Positions 46,583 to 55,760 of a DNA stretch of 64,000 nt are shown here, piece after piece. The notes below the pieces were generated by a model. The model worked only from the letters and a program-made list of their open reading frames with translations. It did not search any database and had not been told where the DNA came from. The stretch comes from Ramlibacter pallidus (GTDB taxonomy: Bacteria; Pseudomonadota; Gammaproteobacteria; Burkholderiales; Burkholderiaceae_C). Numbering within the stretch: position 1 is the first letter of the stretch; each line of letters begins with the position of its first letter. The stretch spans positions 775,144-839,143 of the forward strand of contig NZ_JADDIV010000001.1 of NCBI RefSeq assembly GCF_015070875.1, given 5' to 3'. The translations under genes were made by a program, and so were the position numbers.

Positions 46583-46644
46583 TTGTGCGCGTGACCCCGC
46601 GCCCGGTGCGCCGCGGGAGCCGCCACCTACAATGCGCCCGAATC

Positions 46645-47853
46645 ATGAGTTCCCTGATCGTTTCGCTCCCCCTCGAACCGGCCACGGGCGCGACCGAATG
46701 GGCTTATGCGCTGACGCCGGACGGCCGCACGCTCGGCGACCATGGGCACGTGCCCGCGGCGCTGCTGCCGCTGCCCCGGGGGGCCGGTGCCGAGATCGTC
46801 GCCGTCGTCCCGGCGCAGGCCATGGGCTGGCACCGGGTGACGCTCCCCAAGGGAATGCAGCCCGGCACCCCGCGCCTGCGCGCCGCGCTCGAGGGCGTGC
46901 TCGAGGAAGAACTCCTCGACGAAACGGAAGCCGTGCACCTGGCCCTGCAACCCGGGGCGAAGGCCGGCGAGCCGGCCTGGGTGGCCACCTGCGACCGCGC
47001 TTGGCTGCGCCACGCGCTGCAGTTGCTGGAGAACGCCGGGCGCCCGGTCACGCGGATCGTGCCCGAGTTCGCGCCGGAGGGCGCCTCGGCGCTGGTCGTC
47101 CTCGGCGATCCGCAGCAGGCCTGGGTGGTGGCGAGCGGCGAACAGGGCGTGCTGGCCTTGCCGCTGACGAACGCCGCGGCCGCGCTGTTGCCCGCGCTGC
47201 CGGAGGATGCACCGCGGCTGGCGGAACCCGCCGTCGCCGCCCTGGCGGAGCAGATGCTCCAGCACAAGTTCAGCCTGCAGCAGGCGCCGCAGCGCTGGCT
47301 CCAGGCGGCGCGCACGCGCTGGGACCTGGCGCAGTTCGAGTTCGCCAGTTCCTCCCGCACGCGCGCGTTCAAGAAGCTCTCGACGGGCTGGGGCGACGTG
47401 CTGCGCAGTCCTTCGTGGCGGCCGGCACGCTGGGCGGCCGCGCTGGTGATCGGGATCAACCTTGCCGGCCTGAACGCGTGGGCCTGGAAGGAACGCGCCA
47501 GCCTGGAAGACAAGCGGGACATCGTGCAGCAGACGCTGCGCGAGACCTTCCCGCAGGTGCGCGTGGTCGTCGATGCGCCCGTGCAGATGGAGCGCGAGGT
47601 GTCCCTCCTGCGCCAGCAGGCCGGGGTGGCCTCCGCGCGCGACCTGGATGCGCTGCTCGGCGCGCTGGCGACGGTGCTGCCCGCGGGGCGCACGCCTTCG
47701 GCCCTGGACTACACCGCAGGCGAACTGCGCGCGCGCGGCCTGGCCTTGTCCGCCGAGGACGTGCGGCGCGTCGCGACGCAGCTGAAGGGCCTGGGCTATT
47801 CCGCCGCCGCGTCGGGCGACGTGCTGGTCGTCACCGCGGAGGGCTCCCTGTGA
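46645..47853 (+). CDS. gspL: Type II secretion platform protein GspL
   Basis: 402 residues: a cytoplasmic actin-like domain (about residues 1-250), one membrane helix near 270-290 (WAAALVIGINLAGLNAWAW) and a periplasmic ferredoxin-like domain. GspL couples the GspE ATPase to the inner-membrane platform. TACAAT at 46628-46633 lies eleven bases before the ATG, indicating that L-M-N-D-E has its own start of transcription. It overlaps gspM by GTGA. Confidence 0.9.
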   Translation: MSSLIVSLPLEPATGATEWAYALTPDGRTLGDHGHVPAALLPLPRGAGAEIVAVVPAQAMGWHRVTLPKGMQPGTPRLRAALEGVLEEELLDETEAVHLALQPGAKAGEPAWVATCDRAWLRHALQLLENAGRPVTRIVPEFAPEGASALVVLGDPQQAWVVASGEQGVLALPLTNAAAALLPALPEDAPRLAEPAVAALAEQMLQHKFSLQQAPQRWLQAARTRWDLAQFEFASSSRTRAFKKLSTGWGDVLRSPSWRPARWAAALVIGINLAGLNAWAWKERASLEDKRDIVQQTLRETFPQVRVVVDAPVQMEREVSLLRQQAGVASARDLDALLGALATVLPAGRTPSALDYTAGELRARGLALSAEDVRRVATQLKGLGYSAAASGDVLVVTAEGSL

Positions 47854-48332
47854 ACGTGCAAGACCTGCGCACGCGCTGGGCGGGACTGGCGCCGCGCGAA
47901 CAGGCGCTCGTGACGGCGGCCGCCGGCCTGGTCGTGCTCGCCCTGCTCTGGTGGATCCTGCTGGGCCCGGCCCTCGCCACCCTCCGGTCCGCCGAGGCGC
48001 AACACCGGGTGCTGGACCAGCAGGTGCTGCAGATGCGCCGCTTGCAGGCGCAGGCCCGCACGATGCAGGCCCAGCCGAAGCAGAATCCCGACGAAGCCAT
48101 GCGCCAGCTGGAAGCGGCGATCCGGCAGCAGCTGGGCGTGAGCGCGCGCTACAGCATCGCCGGCGAACGCGTGACCGTCACGCTGGCCAATGTGCCGGCA
48201 CCGGCGCTCGCCCAGTGGCTCACGCAGGTGCGCTCCAACGCGCGCGCCATCCCCGGCGAAGCGAAGCTCGCGCGCAACCCTGCCGGCGGCTGGGACGGCA
48301 CGCTGGTGCTGACGCTGCCGGCGGCGCGCTGA
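47850..48332 (+). CDS. gspM: Type II secretion platform protein GspM
   Basis: 160 residues from GTG 47850; a second GTG at 47856 is possible. One membrane helix (LVTAAAGLVVLALLWWILLG) is followed by a coiled region and a small periplasmic domain ending VLTLPAAR. It partners with GspL. Preceded by RWAGLAPREQALV, the usual cytoplasmic stub of GspM. Confidence 0.88.
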   Translation: MNVQDLRTRWAGLAPREQALVTAAAGLVVLALLWWILLGPALATLRSAEAQHRVLDQQVLQMRRLQAQARTMQAQPKQNPDEAMRQLEAAIRQQLGVSARYSIAGERVTVTLANVPAPALAQWLTQVRSNARAIPGEAKLARNPAGGWDGTLVLTLPAAR

Positions 48333-48340
48333 CGGCGAAC

Positions 48341-49132
48341 GTGGCGCGCGCACCGCGAGTCCCCCGCGAGATTCCCTGGGCCTGGGCCGCCGGCGGCGCG
48401 GCGCTGGGCGTCGTGCTGGCGCTGGTCCTCTTTGCCCCCGCCCGCTGGCTGGCCGCCGGCGTCGAACGCGCGACCGGCGGACAGGTGCTGCTGGCCGACA
48501 CGCGCGGCACGCTCTGGGGCGGATCCGCGCAGGTGGTGCTGACCGGCGGCCCCGGCAGCTCGGACGCCGCCACGCTGCCCGGCCGCCTGGCCTGGGAACT
48601 GCAACCCCGCTGGAACGGCGTCGCCGCCCGCGTGCTCGCGGATTGCTGCATGACCACGCCGGTCGACGCCCGGGCACGCCTGCGCGTCGGCGGGCTCGCC
48701 GTGCAGGTCGGCGACAGCACGTCGCACTGGCCCGCCGCCCTGCTCGCCGGCCTCGGCACGCCCTGGAACACTTTGCAATTCGACGGCGACCTGCAGCTGG
48801 CGACGCAGGGCCTTTCAGTAGAATGGGCCGAAGGCCGGCCGGTGATCGCCGGGCGGGCCGAGTTGGTGGCGCAGCGCCTCGCGTCGCGCCTGTCTACGCT
48901 GAGGCCCATGGGCAGCTACCGCATCACCTTGCAAGGGGGCGCTCCGGCCACGCTGCGGCTGGAAACCCTCGAGGGCAGCCTGCAGCTGTCCGGGACCGGC
49001 CAGTGGGTGGGCCGCCGGCTGCGTTTCCGCGGCGAAGCCACCGCCGCGCCCGAACGCGAGGCGGCGCTGGCCAACCTGTTGAACATCATCGGCCGCCGCA
49101 GCGGCCCCCGATCCCTCATTTCGATCGGCTGA
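48341..49132 (+). CDS. gspN: Type II secretion protein GspN
   Basis: 263 residues from GTG 48341, 8 bp after gspM. One N-terminal membrane helix ([20 protein letters not shown]) precedes a periplasmic beta-rich domain with [14 protein letters not shown] and [18 protein letters not shown]. GspN is an accessory inner-membrane component of uncertain role, found in a subset of systems. Confidence 0.85.
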   Translation: MARAPRVPREIPWAWAAGGAALGVVLALVLFAPARWLAAGVERATGGQVLLADTRGTLWGGSAQVVLTGGPGSSDAATLPGRLAWELQPRWNGVAARVLADCCMTTPVDARARLRVGGLAVQVGDSTSHWPAALLAGLGTPWNTLQFDGDLQLATQGLSVEWAEGRPVIAGRAELVAQRLASRLSTLRPMGSYRITLQGGAPATLRLETLEGSLQLSGTGQWVGRRLRFRGEATAAPEREAALANLLNIIGRRSGPRSLISIG

Positions 49133-49140
49133 AAGACTCC

Positions 49141-51291
49141 ATGAATTTCCGTCTTGCCTTCGCCGCATGCACCGCCGCCCTGCTGTTGGGGGGCGCGCCC
49201 GGCCTGCTGCACGCCCAGCGCACCGCCGAGCCCATCACGCTGAACTTCGTGAACGCCGAGATCGAGGCGGTGGCCCGCACGATGGCCGCCATCACCGGGC
49301 GCAACATCGTGGTCGATCCGCGCGTGAAGGGCACCATCACGCTGGCGACCGACCGCCCGGTGCCGCCGGCCGCGGCCTTCAACCAGTTCGTCGCGACGCT
49401 GCGCCTGTCCGGCTATACCGTGGTGGAGTCGGGCGGGCTGTTGAAGGTGGTGCCGGAGGCGGAGGCCAAGCTGCAGGGCGGCGCCGTCTCGGTCGACGGC
49501 AGCGTGAGCGGCAGCCAGATCGTGACGCAGATCTTCCGCCTGAATTTCGAGAACGCCGCCAACCTGGTGCCGATCCTGCGGCCGCTGATCAGCCCCAACA
49601 ACACGATCAACGTGAACCCCGGCAACAACTCGCTGGTGATCACGGACTACGCCGACAACCTGCAGCGCCTCGGCCGCATCATCGCTGCCCTCGACGTCTC
49701 CAACGCCACCGACGTGGAGGTGATCAACCTGCGCCACGCCCTCGCCGTGGACTTGGCGCCCGTGGTGCAGCGGCTGGTGGACTCCTCCGGCGGCCCGGCG
49801 ACCGGCGCCGCGCCCGCGGCGCAGGGCCAGGCGGACAACGCCTTCCGCACCACCGTGATCGCCGAGCCGCGGAGCAATTCGCTGGTCGTGCGCGCCGCGA
49901 ACCCCGCGCGCCTCGGCCTGGTGCGCTCGGTGGTGGGCCGCCTGGACGTGCCCGGTGCCGGCGGCGCGGCGGGCAACATCCACGTCGTCTACCTGCGCAA
50001 CGCCGAAGCCACGAAACTGGCAGTGGTCCTGCGTGCCGCGCTGGCCAGCATGGCCCCGCAAGGCGCGCCGGGCGCGGTGGGTGCGCCGGCCGCCGTCAAT
50101 CAGCAGTCGCCCGTGGTGACCAGCGGCCTGAGCGGCGCCGGCAACGCCACCGGCACCAGCGCGGCCAACGCGCCCATCGCGCCGTCGGCGCAGCCGTCCA
50201 CCGGCGGCCAGATCCAGGCGGACCCCGCCACCAATTCCCTGATCATCACCGCGCCGGAGCCGCAGTACCGCCAGTTGCGCGCCGTGATCGACCAGCTCGA
50301 TGGCCGCCGCGCGCAGGTGCTGGTGGAAAGCCTGATCGTCGAAGTGAACGCCGAGAAGGCGGCGGAGTTCGGCATCCAGTGGCAGAACATCCTGGGCAAC
50401 ACCAACAGCAGCACGATCGGATTCCTGGGCTCCAATTTCCGCACCGGCACGAGCACCAACATCATCGACCTGGCGATCGGCGCGGCCACCGGCGCTGCGA
50501 TCCCGTCCACCGGCTTCAACATCGGCGCGGTGCGCAACATCGACGGCAACTACGTGCTGGGCCTGCTGGCGCGCTTCCTCGAGAGCAAGACCGACGCGAA
50601 CATCCTGTCGACGCCCAACCTGCTGACGCTGGACAACGAGGAAGCGAAGATCGTCATCGGCGAGAACGTGCCCTTCATCACTGGCCAGTACACCAACGCC
50701 AGCTCCGGCAACAGCAACGGCAGCGTGAACCCGTTCCAGACCATCGAGCGCAAGGACGTCGGCCTGACGCTGCGCGTGAAGCCGCAGATCGCCGAGAACG
50801 GCACCGTGCGCCTGACGATCTACCAGGAGGTCTCCAGCGTCGACCCCGCCACGCGCAACGCGCTCAACGGCCCGACCACGCGCAAGCGCACCATCGAGTC
50901 GAACGTCGTGGTGGACGACGGCTCGGTGATCGTGCTCGGCGGCCTGCTCGAGGACCGCTACGGCGGCACGGCCGACAAGGTGCCGGGCGCCGGCGACGTG
51001 CCGCTGTTCGGCAACCTGTTCCGCAGCGAGGCGCGCAGCCGCGCCAAGAACAACCTGATGGTGTTCCTGCGCCCGGTGGTGATCCGCGACACGACGCAGA
51101 CCGAGGCGCTGTCGATCGACCGCTACGACCTGATGCGCACCAAGCAGCAGAACGCGCAGCCGACGCCCAGCGTGCTGGCGCCGGTGAACGACGCGCCCAT
51201 CCTGCCGGAAGTGACGCGTCCCGCCCCGCCGATCGACACCTGGCGGCCGCTGTCGCCGCCGCCCGCGACCTCCGCGCCTTCCGCGCGCTGA
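49141..51291 (+). CDS. gspD: Type II secretion secretin GspD
   Basis: 716 residues. The signal peptide ([21 protein letters not shown]) is followed by the N0 domain ([20 protein letters not shown]), N1-N3 repeats ([51 protein letters not shown]) and the secretin barrel with [12 protein letters not shown] and [18 protein letters not shown]. It forms the multimeric outer-membrane gate. A Ser/Gln/Ala-rich loop lies near residue 310-360. No pilotin gene is recognisable nearby. Confidence 0.95.
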   Translation: MNFRLAFAACTAALLLGGAPGLLHAQRTAEPITLNFVNAEIEAVARTMAAITGRNIVVDPRVKGTITLATDRPVPPAAAFNQFVATLRLSGYTVVESGGLLKVVPEAEAKLQGGAVSVDGSVSGSQIVTQIFRLNFENAANLVPILRPLISPNNTINVNPGNNSLVITDYADNLQRLGRIIAALDVSNATDVEVINLRHALAVDLAPVVQRLVDSSGGPATGAAPAAQGQADNAFRTTVIAEPRSNSLVVRAANPARLGLVRSVVGRLDVPGAGGAAGNIHVVYLRNAEATKLAVVLRAALASMAPQGAPGAVGAPAAVNQQSPVVTSGLSGAGNATGTSAANAPIAPSAQPSTGGQIQADPATNSLIITAPEPQYRQLRAVIDQLDGRRAQVLVESLIVEVNAEKAAEFGIQWQNILGNTNSSTIGFLGSNFRTGTSTNIIDLAIGAATGAAIPSTGFNIGAVRNIDGNYVLGLLARFLESKTDANILSTPNLLTLDNEEAKIVIGENVPFITGQYTNASSGNSNGSVNPFQTIERKDVGLTLRVKPQIAENGTVRLTIYQEVSSVDPATRNALNGPTTRKRTIESNVVVDDGSVIVLGGLLEDRYGGTADKVPGAGDVPLFGNLFRSEARSRAKNNLMVFLRPVVIRDTTQTEALSIDRYDLMRTKQQNAQPTPSVLAPVNDAPILPEVTRPAPPIDTWRPLSPPPATSAPSAR

Positions 51292-51296
51292 CCGCC

Positions 51297-52700
51297 ATGC
51301 GCTACCCGCTGCCCTACGGCTTCGCGCGCAGCCAGCAGCTGCTGCTGGAGGACGACGGCGACCAGTTGGTGCTGTGGCACGCCGGCACCCCCGCGCCGGC
51401 GTGGACGGAAGTCCTGCGCAAGTACCGCGTGGGCGCGCTGCAGCGGCTGGAGGCCGAGGCGCTGGCCCAGCGCATCAGCGCGGCGTATGCGCAGGGCGAA
51501 TCGAGCGCCGCCACCGTGGTGAGCGAAGTGCAGAACGACGCCGACCTGTCGCGCATCATGCAGGAGCTGCCGGCGGTGGAAGACCTGCTGGAAGCCAGCG
51601 ACGACGCGCCCATCATCCGCATGCTCAACGCGCTGCTCACGCAGGCGGCGCGCGACGGCGCGAGCGACATCCACATCGAGCCCTACGAGCGCCATTCCAG
51701 CGTGCGCTTCCGCGTCGACGGCGCGCTGCGCGAAGTGGTGCAGCCCAATCGCGCACTGCACGCGGCGCTGATCTCGCGCCTGAAGATCATGGCGGAGCTG
51801 GACATCGCCGAGAAGCGCCTGCCGCAGGACGGCCGGATCTCGCTGCGCATCGGCACCCGCGCGGTCGACGTGCGCGTGTCGACGCTGCCCAGCGCGCACG
51901 GCGAACGCGCGGTGCTGCGGCTGCTGGACAAGTCCGAGAGCCGCATCAGCCTGGAGTCGGTGGGCATGACCGGCGACACGCTGCGCCGCCTGGTCGAGCT
52001 GATCGGGCAGCCGCACGGGATCATCCTGGTGACCGGCCCGACCGGCTCGGGCAAGACGACGACGCTGTACGCGGCGCTCAGCCGGCTGGACGCCACCACC
52101 AGCAACATCATGACGGTGGAAGACCCGATCGAGTACGAGCTGCCCGGCATCGGCCAGACGCAGGTCAACGCCAAGATCGACCTCGACTTCGCCAAGGCGC
52201 TGCGCGCGATCCTGCGGCAGGACCCCGACGTCATCATGATCGGCGAGATCCGCGACTACGAGACCGCGCAGATCGCGATCCAGGCCTCGCTGACCGGCCA
52301 CCTCGTGCTCGCGACGCTGCACACGAACGACGCAGCCAGCGCGGTGACCCGCCTGACCGACATGGGCGTGGAGCCATTCCTCCTGAGTTCCTCCCTGCTG
52401 GGCGTGCTGGCGCAGCGCCTGGTGCGCAAGTTGTGCGAGTACTGCAAGGTCGAAGTGGAAGGCGTGGCGCGCGGGTGCCAGCACTGCGGCTACACCGGCT
52501 ACCACGGCCGCACCGGCATCTTCGAGCTGATGACGGCCGACGAGCGCATGCGCGCCCTGATCCACAACCGGGCATCGGAAGCGGAGATCCGGGAGGCGGC
52601 GCTTTCCGCGGGCATGCGCCTGATGCGGGACGACGGCGAGCGCCTGGTGCGCGAGGGGGTCACCTCGCGCGAGGAAGTGCTGCGCGTGACGCGCGACTAG
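51297..52700 (+). CDS. gspE: Type II secretion ATPase GspE
   Basis: 467 residues from ATG 51297. The C-terminal ATPase has Walker [18 protein letters not shown], the Asp box [14 protein letters not shown], Walker [14 protein letters not shown] and the His box [15 protein letters not shown] compact Cys cluster CEYC...CQHC is the zinc site, with a shorter gap between the pairs than in many GspE. It powers pseudopilus assembly from the cytoplasm. gspF, which often follows, is absent; the stop overlaps that of a convergent small gene. Confidence 0.94.
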   Translation: MRYPLPYGFARSQQLLLEDDGDQLVLWHAGTPAPAWTEVLRKYRVGALQRLEAEALAQRISAAYAQGESSAATVVSEVQNDADLSRIMQELPAVEDLLEASDDAPIIRMLNALLTQAARDGASDIHIEPYERHSSVRFRVDGALREVVQPNRALHAALISRLKIMAELDIAEKRLPQDGRISLRIGTRAVDVRVSTLPSAHGERAVLRLLDKSESRISLESVGMTGDTLRRLVELIGQPHGIILVTGPTGSGKTTTLYAALSRLDATTSNIMTVEDPIEYELPGIGQTQVNAKIDLDFAKALRAILRQDPDVIMIGEIRDYETAQIAIQASLTGHLVLATLHTNDAASAVTRLTDMGVEPFLLSSSLLGVLAQRLVRKLCEYCKVEVEGVARGCQHCGYTGYHGRTGIFELMTADERMRALIHNRASEAEIREAALSAGMRLMRDDGERLVREGVTSREEVLRVTRD

Positions 52701-52942
52701 GCGAGCTCGCGCACGCGCTCCGGCGGGTTCGCCGGACCGGGTTCCTTGATCGGGTATTGCGGCCCGCGTTCCTTTTCGATCGGGGGCGCCTCCGGCTCGT
52801 CCTGGCGGGGATGCGGCGGCACCGGCTGGGGCTGCTGCTGTTGCTGCGCCGCGCGCGGCTTGTCGCCCGACGGCTTGTCGTTCGCCGATGGCTTGTCGCC
52901 GCCCGCCGCCATCGGCCTGAACTTCGCCTTGAACATCACCAT
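52697..52942 (-). CDS. Small Pro/Gln-rich hypothetical protein
   Basis: 81 residues from ATG 52942 with a GAAGGA ribosome site. After [11 protein letters not shown] it is hydrophilic and low-complexity: repeated KPS segments, five Gln in a row, then [28 protein letters not shown]. It is probably disordered. No family recognised. Its stop TAG overlaps the gspE TAG on the other strand by two bases. It follows the similar small gene at 52953-53138 by 10 bp. Confidence 0.6.
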   Translation of the reverse strand: MVMFKAKFRPMAAGGDKPSANDKPSGDKPRAAQQQQQPQPVPPHPRQDEPEAPPIEKERGPQYPIKEPGPANPPERVRELA

Positions 52943-52952
52943 GACGGGTCCT

Positions 52953-53138
52953 TCAATCCGGCTGCTGGACGAAGTCGTCCTTGCCACCGACGCCGGGCTG
53001 CGGCTTCTGGTCGGTGGTGCGGTGCGGCACCAGCTCGCGCGGATCCTCGTCCGCCTGGGGCTTCGGTTGCGGGATCTGCCCGCGCTCCGGCTGCGGATGC
53101 GCGAGCCCGTGGTCGATGGGGGTGCGATCTTCAGGCAT
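52953..53138 (-). CDS. Small Pro-rich hypothetical protein
   Basis: 61 residues from ATG 53138, preceded by a good GAGGAAAG ribosome site, which decides this start over upstream codons. The sequence is hydrophilic (PEDRTPIDHGLAHPQPERGQ...), rich in Pro, Gln and Asp, and probably disordered. No known domain. It forms a two-gene unit with the next small protein. Confidence 0.6.
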   Translation of the reverse strand: MPEDRTPIDHGLAHPQPERGQIPQPKPQADEDPRELVPHRTTDQKPQPGVGGKDDFVQQPD

Positions 53139-53269
53139 GGGCTTTCCTCGGTTCATTGCATGGTGCGGCGGACCGTGGCGCGCCCGCCTAGGCCAAGCGC
53201 GTGCCGGCGTTTCGGCCAAGCCCGCGCGGAACTGTCGGTGCCTGACTACGCGGCCGTAGGGCCGTCGAT

Positions 53270-53992
53270 TCAGCAGCCGAGCTGGTCGGCGAGGTCGAGC
53301 AGATCGCGGCTGTGCAGGTCATTGCCCGGCTGGGGCGACACGTCCTTCGGCCGCCGCGCGCCGAATTCGATCTCCCGCTCCACGTAGGCCGTCCGCAAAC
53401 CGCACGCACGCGCGCCGGCCAGGTCATCATGGTGCGCCGCGACCAGCATCACGCGCTGCGGCGGCAAGTCGAACACCTTCGCCACGCCGAGGTAGGTCGC
53501 GGGATCCGGCTTGTAGGCACGGAAGACCTCGGCGGACAGCACGCAGTCCCAGGGCAGGCCCGCGCGCTTGGCCATGTTCGTGAGCAGGCCGAGATTGCCG
53601 TTGGAGAGCGTGCAGATCGTGTACCTGCGCTTGAGCCGCTGCAGGCCCTCGACCACATCCGGCCACGGGGCGAGCCGGTGCCACGCGCGATTGAGCTGCC
53701 GCCGCGCGGCTTCGTCGAGATGCCCGAGACCGAAGCGCGGCAGGATCGCATCCAGGATCATGCGGTGCAGGTCGTCGATCAGCGTCCAGCCCAGTTCGCC
53801 GGACATCACGCGCGCCATCGCCGGGCGGTAGCCCTCGCGCCAGGCGAGCGCGAAGGCATCGGCGTCGACCTGCGGATGCAGCGCCGCGATCTCGCGGGCG
53901 ATGCTGCCGTGCCAGTCGACGACGGTGCCGAAGATGTCGAAGGCGAGGACGTCGACCTCGCCGGCGAGGCGGTGCGCGGAGGTGGAAGGCAT
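53270..53992 (-). CDS. HAD superfamily type II haloacid dehalogenase-like protein
   Basis: 240 residues. HAD motif I VLAFDIFGTVVDW carries the nucleophile Asp, motif II is CTLSNGN, the Lys is in FRAYKPDPATYLG, and motif III is VMLVAAHHDDLAGAR. This is the 2-haloacid dehalogenase type II layout, although many such proteins act on phosphates or other small acids. Cytoplasmic. TACACT (complement of 54000-54005) lies seven bases before the ATG, suggesting a leaderless mRNA. Confidence 0.88.
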   Translation of the reverse strand: MPSTSAHRLAGEVDVLAFDIFGTVVDWHGSIAREIAALHPQVDADAFALAWREGYRPAMARVMSGELGWTLIDDLHRMILDAILPRFGLGHLDEAARRQLNRAWHRLAPWPDVVEGLQRLKRRYTICTLSNGNLGLLTNMAKRAGLPWDCVLSAEVFRAYKPDPATYLGVAKVFDLPPQRVMLVAAHHDDLAGARACGLRTAYVEREIEFGARRPKDVSPQPGNDLHSRDLLDLADQLGC

Positions 53993-54027
53993 GCGCGCCA
54001 GTGTAGGCGCGGCGGGCCCTTCGCCGG

Positions 54028-54435
54028 CTAGGCCTGCGCGACGCCTTGCGGCTGCCGCCAGAGCGCCGCCAGCAGCAGGGCCACGGAAACCAGCAACCCG
54101 AGCGATGAGGTGATCGCCACCACCTTCAGCGCACCGGCCAGCGCCGATGCGCCCCCTGCGCTCCGCAGCGCGACCAGCATCCCGGCGAGAGCCAGCAGGC
54201 TCGCGGGCATCGCGACGTTGTAGATCCAGACGAAGCCGCGGAAACGCCAGTCGCGTTGCAGGTAGGGATAGACGCGCAGGATCAGCGCCGCCACCGCGAG
54301 CACGGCCCATCCCAGCAGGTTGACGTGCGCATGCACGGGGCGCAGCGTGAAGTCGCCGGAGGCGCCCATGCCGACGCCCAGGAGCATGCCGGCGAGCAGG
54401 TAGACGAAGGAAAGGCGCAGGAGGTTCAGGTGCAT
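54028..54435 (-). CDS. Small membrane protein resembling a haem-copper oxidase subunit I fragment
   Basis: 135 residues with four membrane helices. The segment RPVHAHVNLLGW resembles a motif in subunit-I-like proteins of haem-copper oxidases, and similar short proteins are annotated as cytochrome c oxidase-like, but most catalytic ligands are absent. The function is unknown. It starts 11 bp after the end of the membrane protein at 54447-54995 and probably shares its transcript. Confidence 0.6.
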   Translation of the reverse strand: MHLNLLRLSFVYLLAGMLLGVGMGASGDFTLRPVHAHVNLLGWAVLAVAALILRVYPYLQRDWRFRGFVWIYNVAMPASLLALAGMLVALRSAGGASALAGALKVVAITSSLGLLVSVALLLAALWRQPQGVAQA

Positions 54436-54446
54436 GGGGGTCTCGT

Positions 54447-54995
54447 TCAGGGAGCGGCGGAGTCTGCGGCAGGGGCCGCGGCTTGTCTTGCATCGGGACG
54501 ACATCCGGGCTCGCCGGTGGCTTCGACGCGGAACACGGTGCTGCGTCCGCCCACGACGAGGCGCGCCTGCGCCTCGCACTCGCCCGGTGCGAGACGCACG
54601 CGCATGCGCACCACGGAGCCGGGCCACACCATGCCGGCAGCCGCCGTGAACGGCCGGCCGTTGATCGAGTACTCGCCGTTGACACCGACGATCTGCTGCA
54701 CGCGTGCGCTGTGCAGCAGGGTCACGGGCTCGGAGATGGCGTGCGTTGCGCCGCGCGGCACGGCCTTGGGCTGGAAGCGCGCCGGACGCGCGATGCCCAG
54801 GAGGTCCGCGGGGACCGCGTCAGGCGCATCGAGCGAAAGCGTCGAGAGCCAGCCGACCGAAGCCCAGAGGACGGCGGTGACGAGGATCGCGATCCACAGG
54901 GGTGCCGCGAGCCAGGGGATGTCGGCGGACCGGACCGCCGGGGCCGGTTCCACGTGCAGGCCGTGGACCATGGAGACGTTGCGGGAGAAAGCCAT
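54447..54995 (-). CDS. Hypothetical single-pass membrane protein
   Basis: 182 residues from ATG 54995; an ATG at 54971 and longer forms up to 55103 are possible. One membrane helix (LAAPLWIAILVTAVLWASVGWL) divides a short cytoplasmic stub from a periplasmic domain with VQQIVGVNGEYSINGRPF and MRVRLAPGECEAQARLVVGG; the Cys there and in GEPGCRPD could form a disulfide. No family recognised. Confidence 0.6.
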   Translation of the reverse strand: MAFSRNVSMVHGLHVEPAPAVRSADIPWLAAPLWIAILVTAVLWASVGWLSTLSLDAPDAVPADLLGIARPARFQPKAVPRGATHAISEPVTLLHSARVQQIVGVNGEYSINGRPFTAAAGMVWPGSVVRMRVRLAPGECEAQARLVVGGRSTVFRVEATGEPGCRPDARQAAAPAADSAAP

Positions 54996-55154
54996 TGCAG
55001 GGAAGCGCGGAGGTGGACCCGCCCGGAAGGCAAGCGAATCTCGCGCGCAGGTTCGTTTCGGAGGCGGTGATGTTCCGTTCCGCGACCCTGCAGGGTCTTG
55101 CATGGCTGCGACAAGATCGTGAGCGCATGCTTCAGCGAGCAGGCGCCCGCGCCG

Positions 55155-55541
55155 CTACGCTGGCGCGTGGCAGACCGCCTCGATGTTGTGCCCGTCCGGG
55201 TCGCGCACGAACGCGCCGTAGTAGTCCGGGTGGTAGTGCGGCCGCAGCCCCGGCTTGCCGTTGTCGGTGCCGCCTGCGGCCATGGCGGCGGCGTAGAAGG
55301 CGTCGACGAGCGCGCGTGTCGGCACGCGGAAGGCGATGTGCACCGGGGGCTGGTTGGGCGTTCCGCTGTGGATCCAGAAATCGGGCTTGGGCGGTTCGCC
55401 GAAGCCCGCGACGTCGGTGTGGCCCGTCACCGAAGCGGGGATCTCCGCCATCAACACATAGCCGATCGGCGCCAGGGCCCGGACGTAGAACGCCTTGCTC
55501 TTGCCGAAATCGCTGACGACGATGCCTGTGTGGTCGATCAT
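55155..55541 (-). CDS. VOC-family protein
   Basis: 128 residues from ATG 55541 with an AAAGGCGA ribosome site. MIDHTGIVVSDFGKSKAFYV opens the first module and YGAFVRDPDGHNIEAVCH closes the second, giving the usual His and Glu metal ligands. It may be a lyase or isomerase; no substrate can be inferred. It is separated from tRNA-Phe by a terminator. Confidence 0.87.
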   Translation of the reverse strand: MIDHTGIVVSDFGKSKAFYVRALAPIGYVLMAEIPASVTGHTDVAGFGEPPKPDFWIHSGTPNQPPVHIAFRVPTRALVDAFYAAAMAAGGTDNGKPGLRPHYHPDYYGAFVRDPDGHNIEAVCHAPA

Positions 55542-55565
55542 TGCTCGCCTTTCGTGCCGGCCAAT

Positions 55566-55594
55566 GAAAAAGGGGCCCGCGAGGAGCCCCTTCT
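55566..55594 (-). terminator. Terminator after tRNA-Phe
   Basis: Stem AGGGGC / GCCCCT (55571-55576 with 55586-55591) with a plus-strand A run on its left, which is the T run for minus-strand transcripts. Confidence 0.65.
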
Positions 55595-55630
55595 TGCACG
55601 AGTCCCCGGAGAACAGGGAACCCGTTTGAC

Positions 55631-55706
55631 TGGTGGCCTGGGGCGGAATCGAACCACCGACACGCGGATTTTCAATCCGCTGCTCTACCAACTGAGCTAC
55701 CGGGCC
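55631..55706 (-). tRNA. tRNA-Phe (anticodon GAA)
   Basis: A 76-nt cloverleaf with encoded CCA. The anticodon arm CGGAT / ATCCG encloses TGAAA with anticodon GAA, and the T arm contains GGTTCGATTCC. The acceptor strands GGCCCGG and CCAGGCC pair except at position 5-68, a C-A mismatch. The rest is standard. Confidence 0.95.
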
Positions 55707-55760
55707 GTGAGCCGGAAATTATATCAGAGGGGAAAGCCCCCTCTCTCTTCGCGCCGCGCG

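Noticed and set aside
52697-53269. A missing or broken gspF after gspE
   Set aside because: No frame here on either strand has GspF membrane segments or length; only small hydrophilic frames exist.
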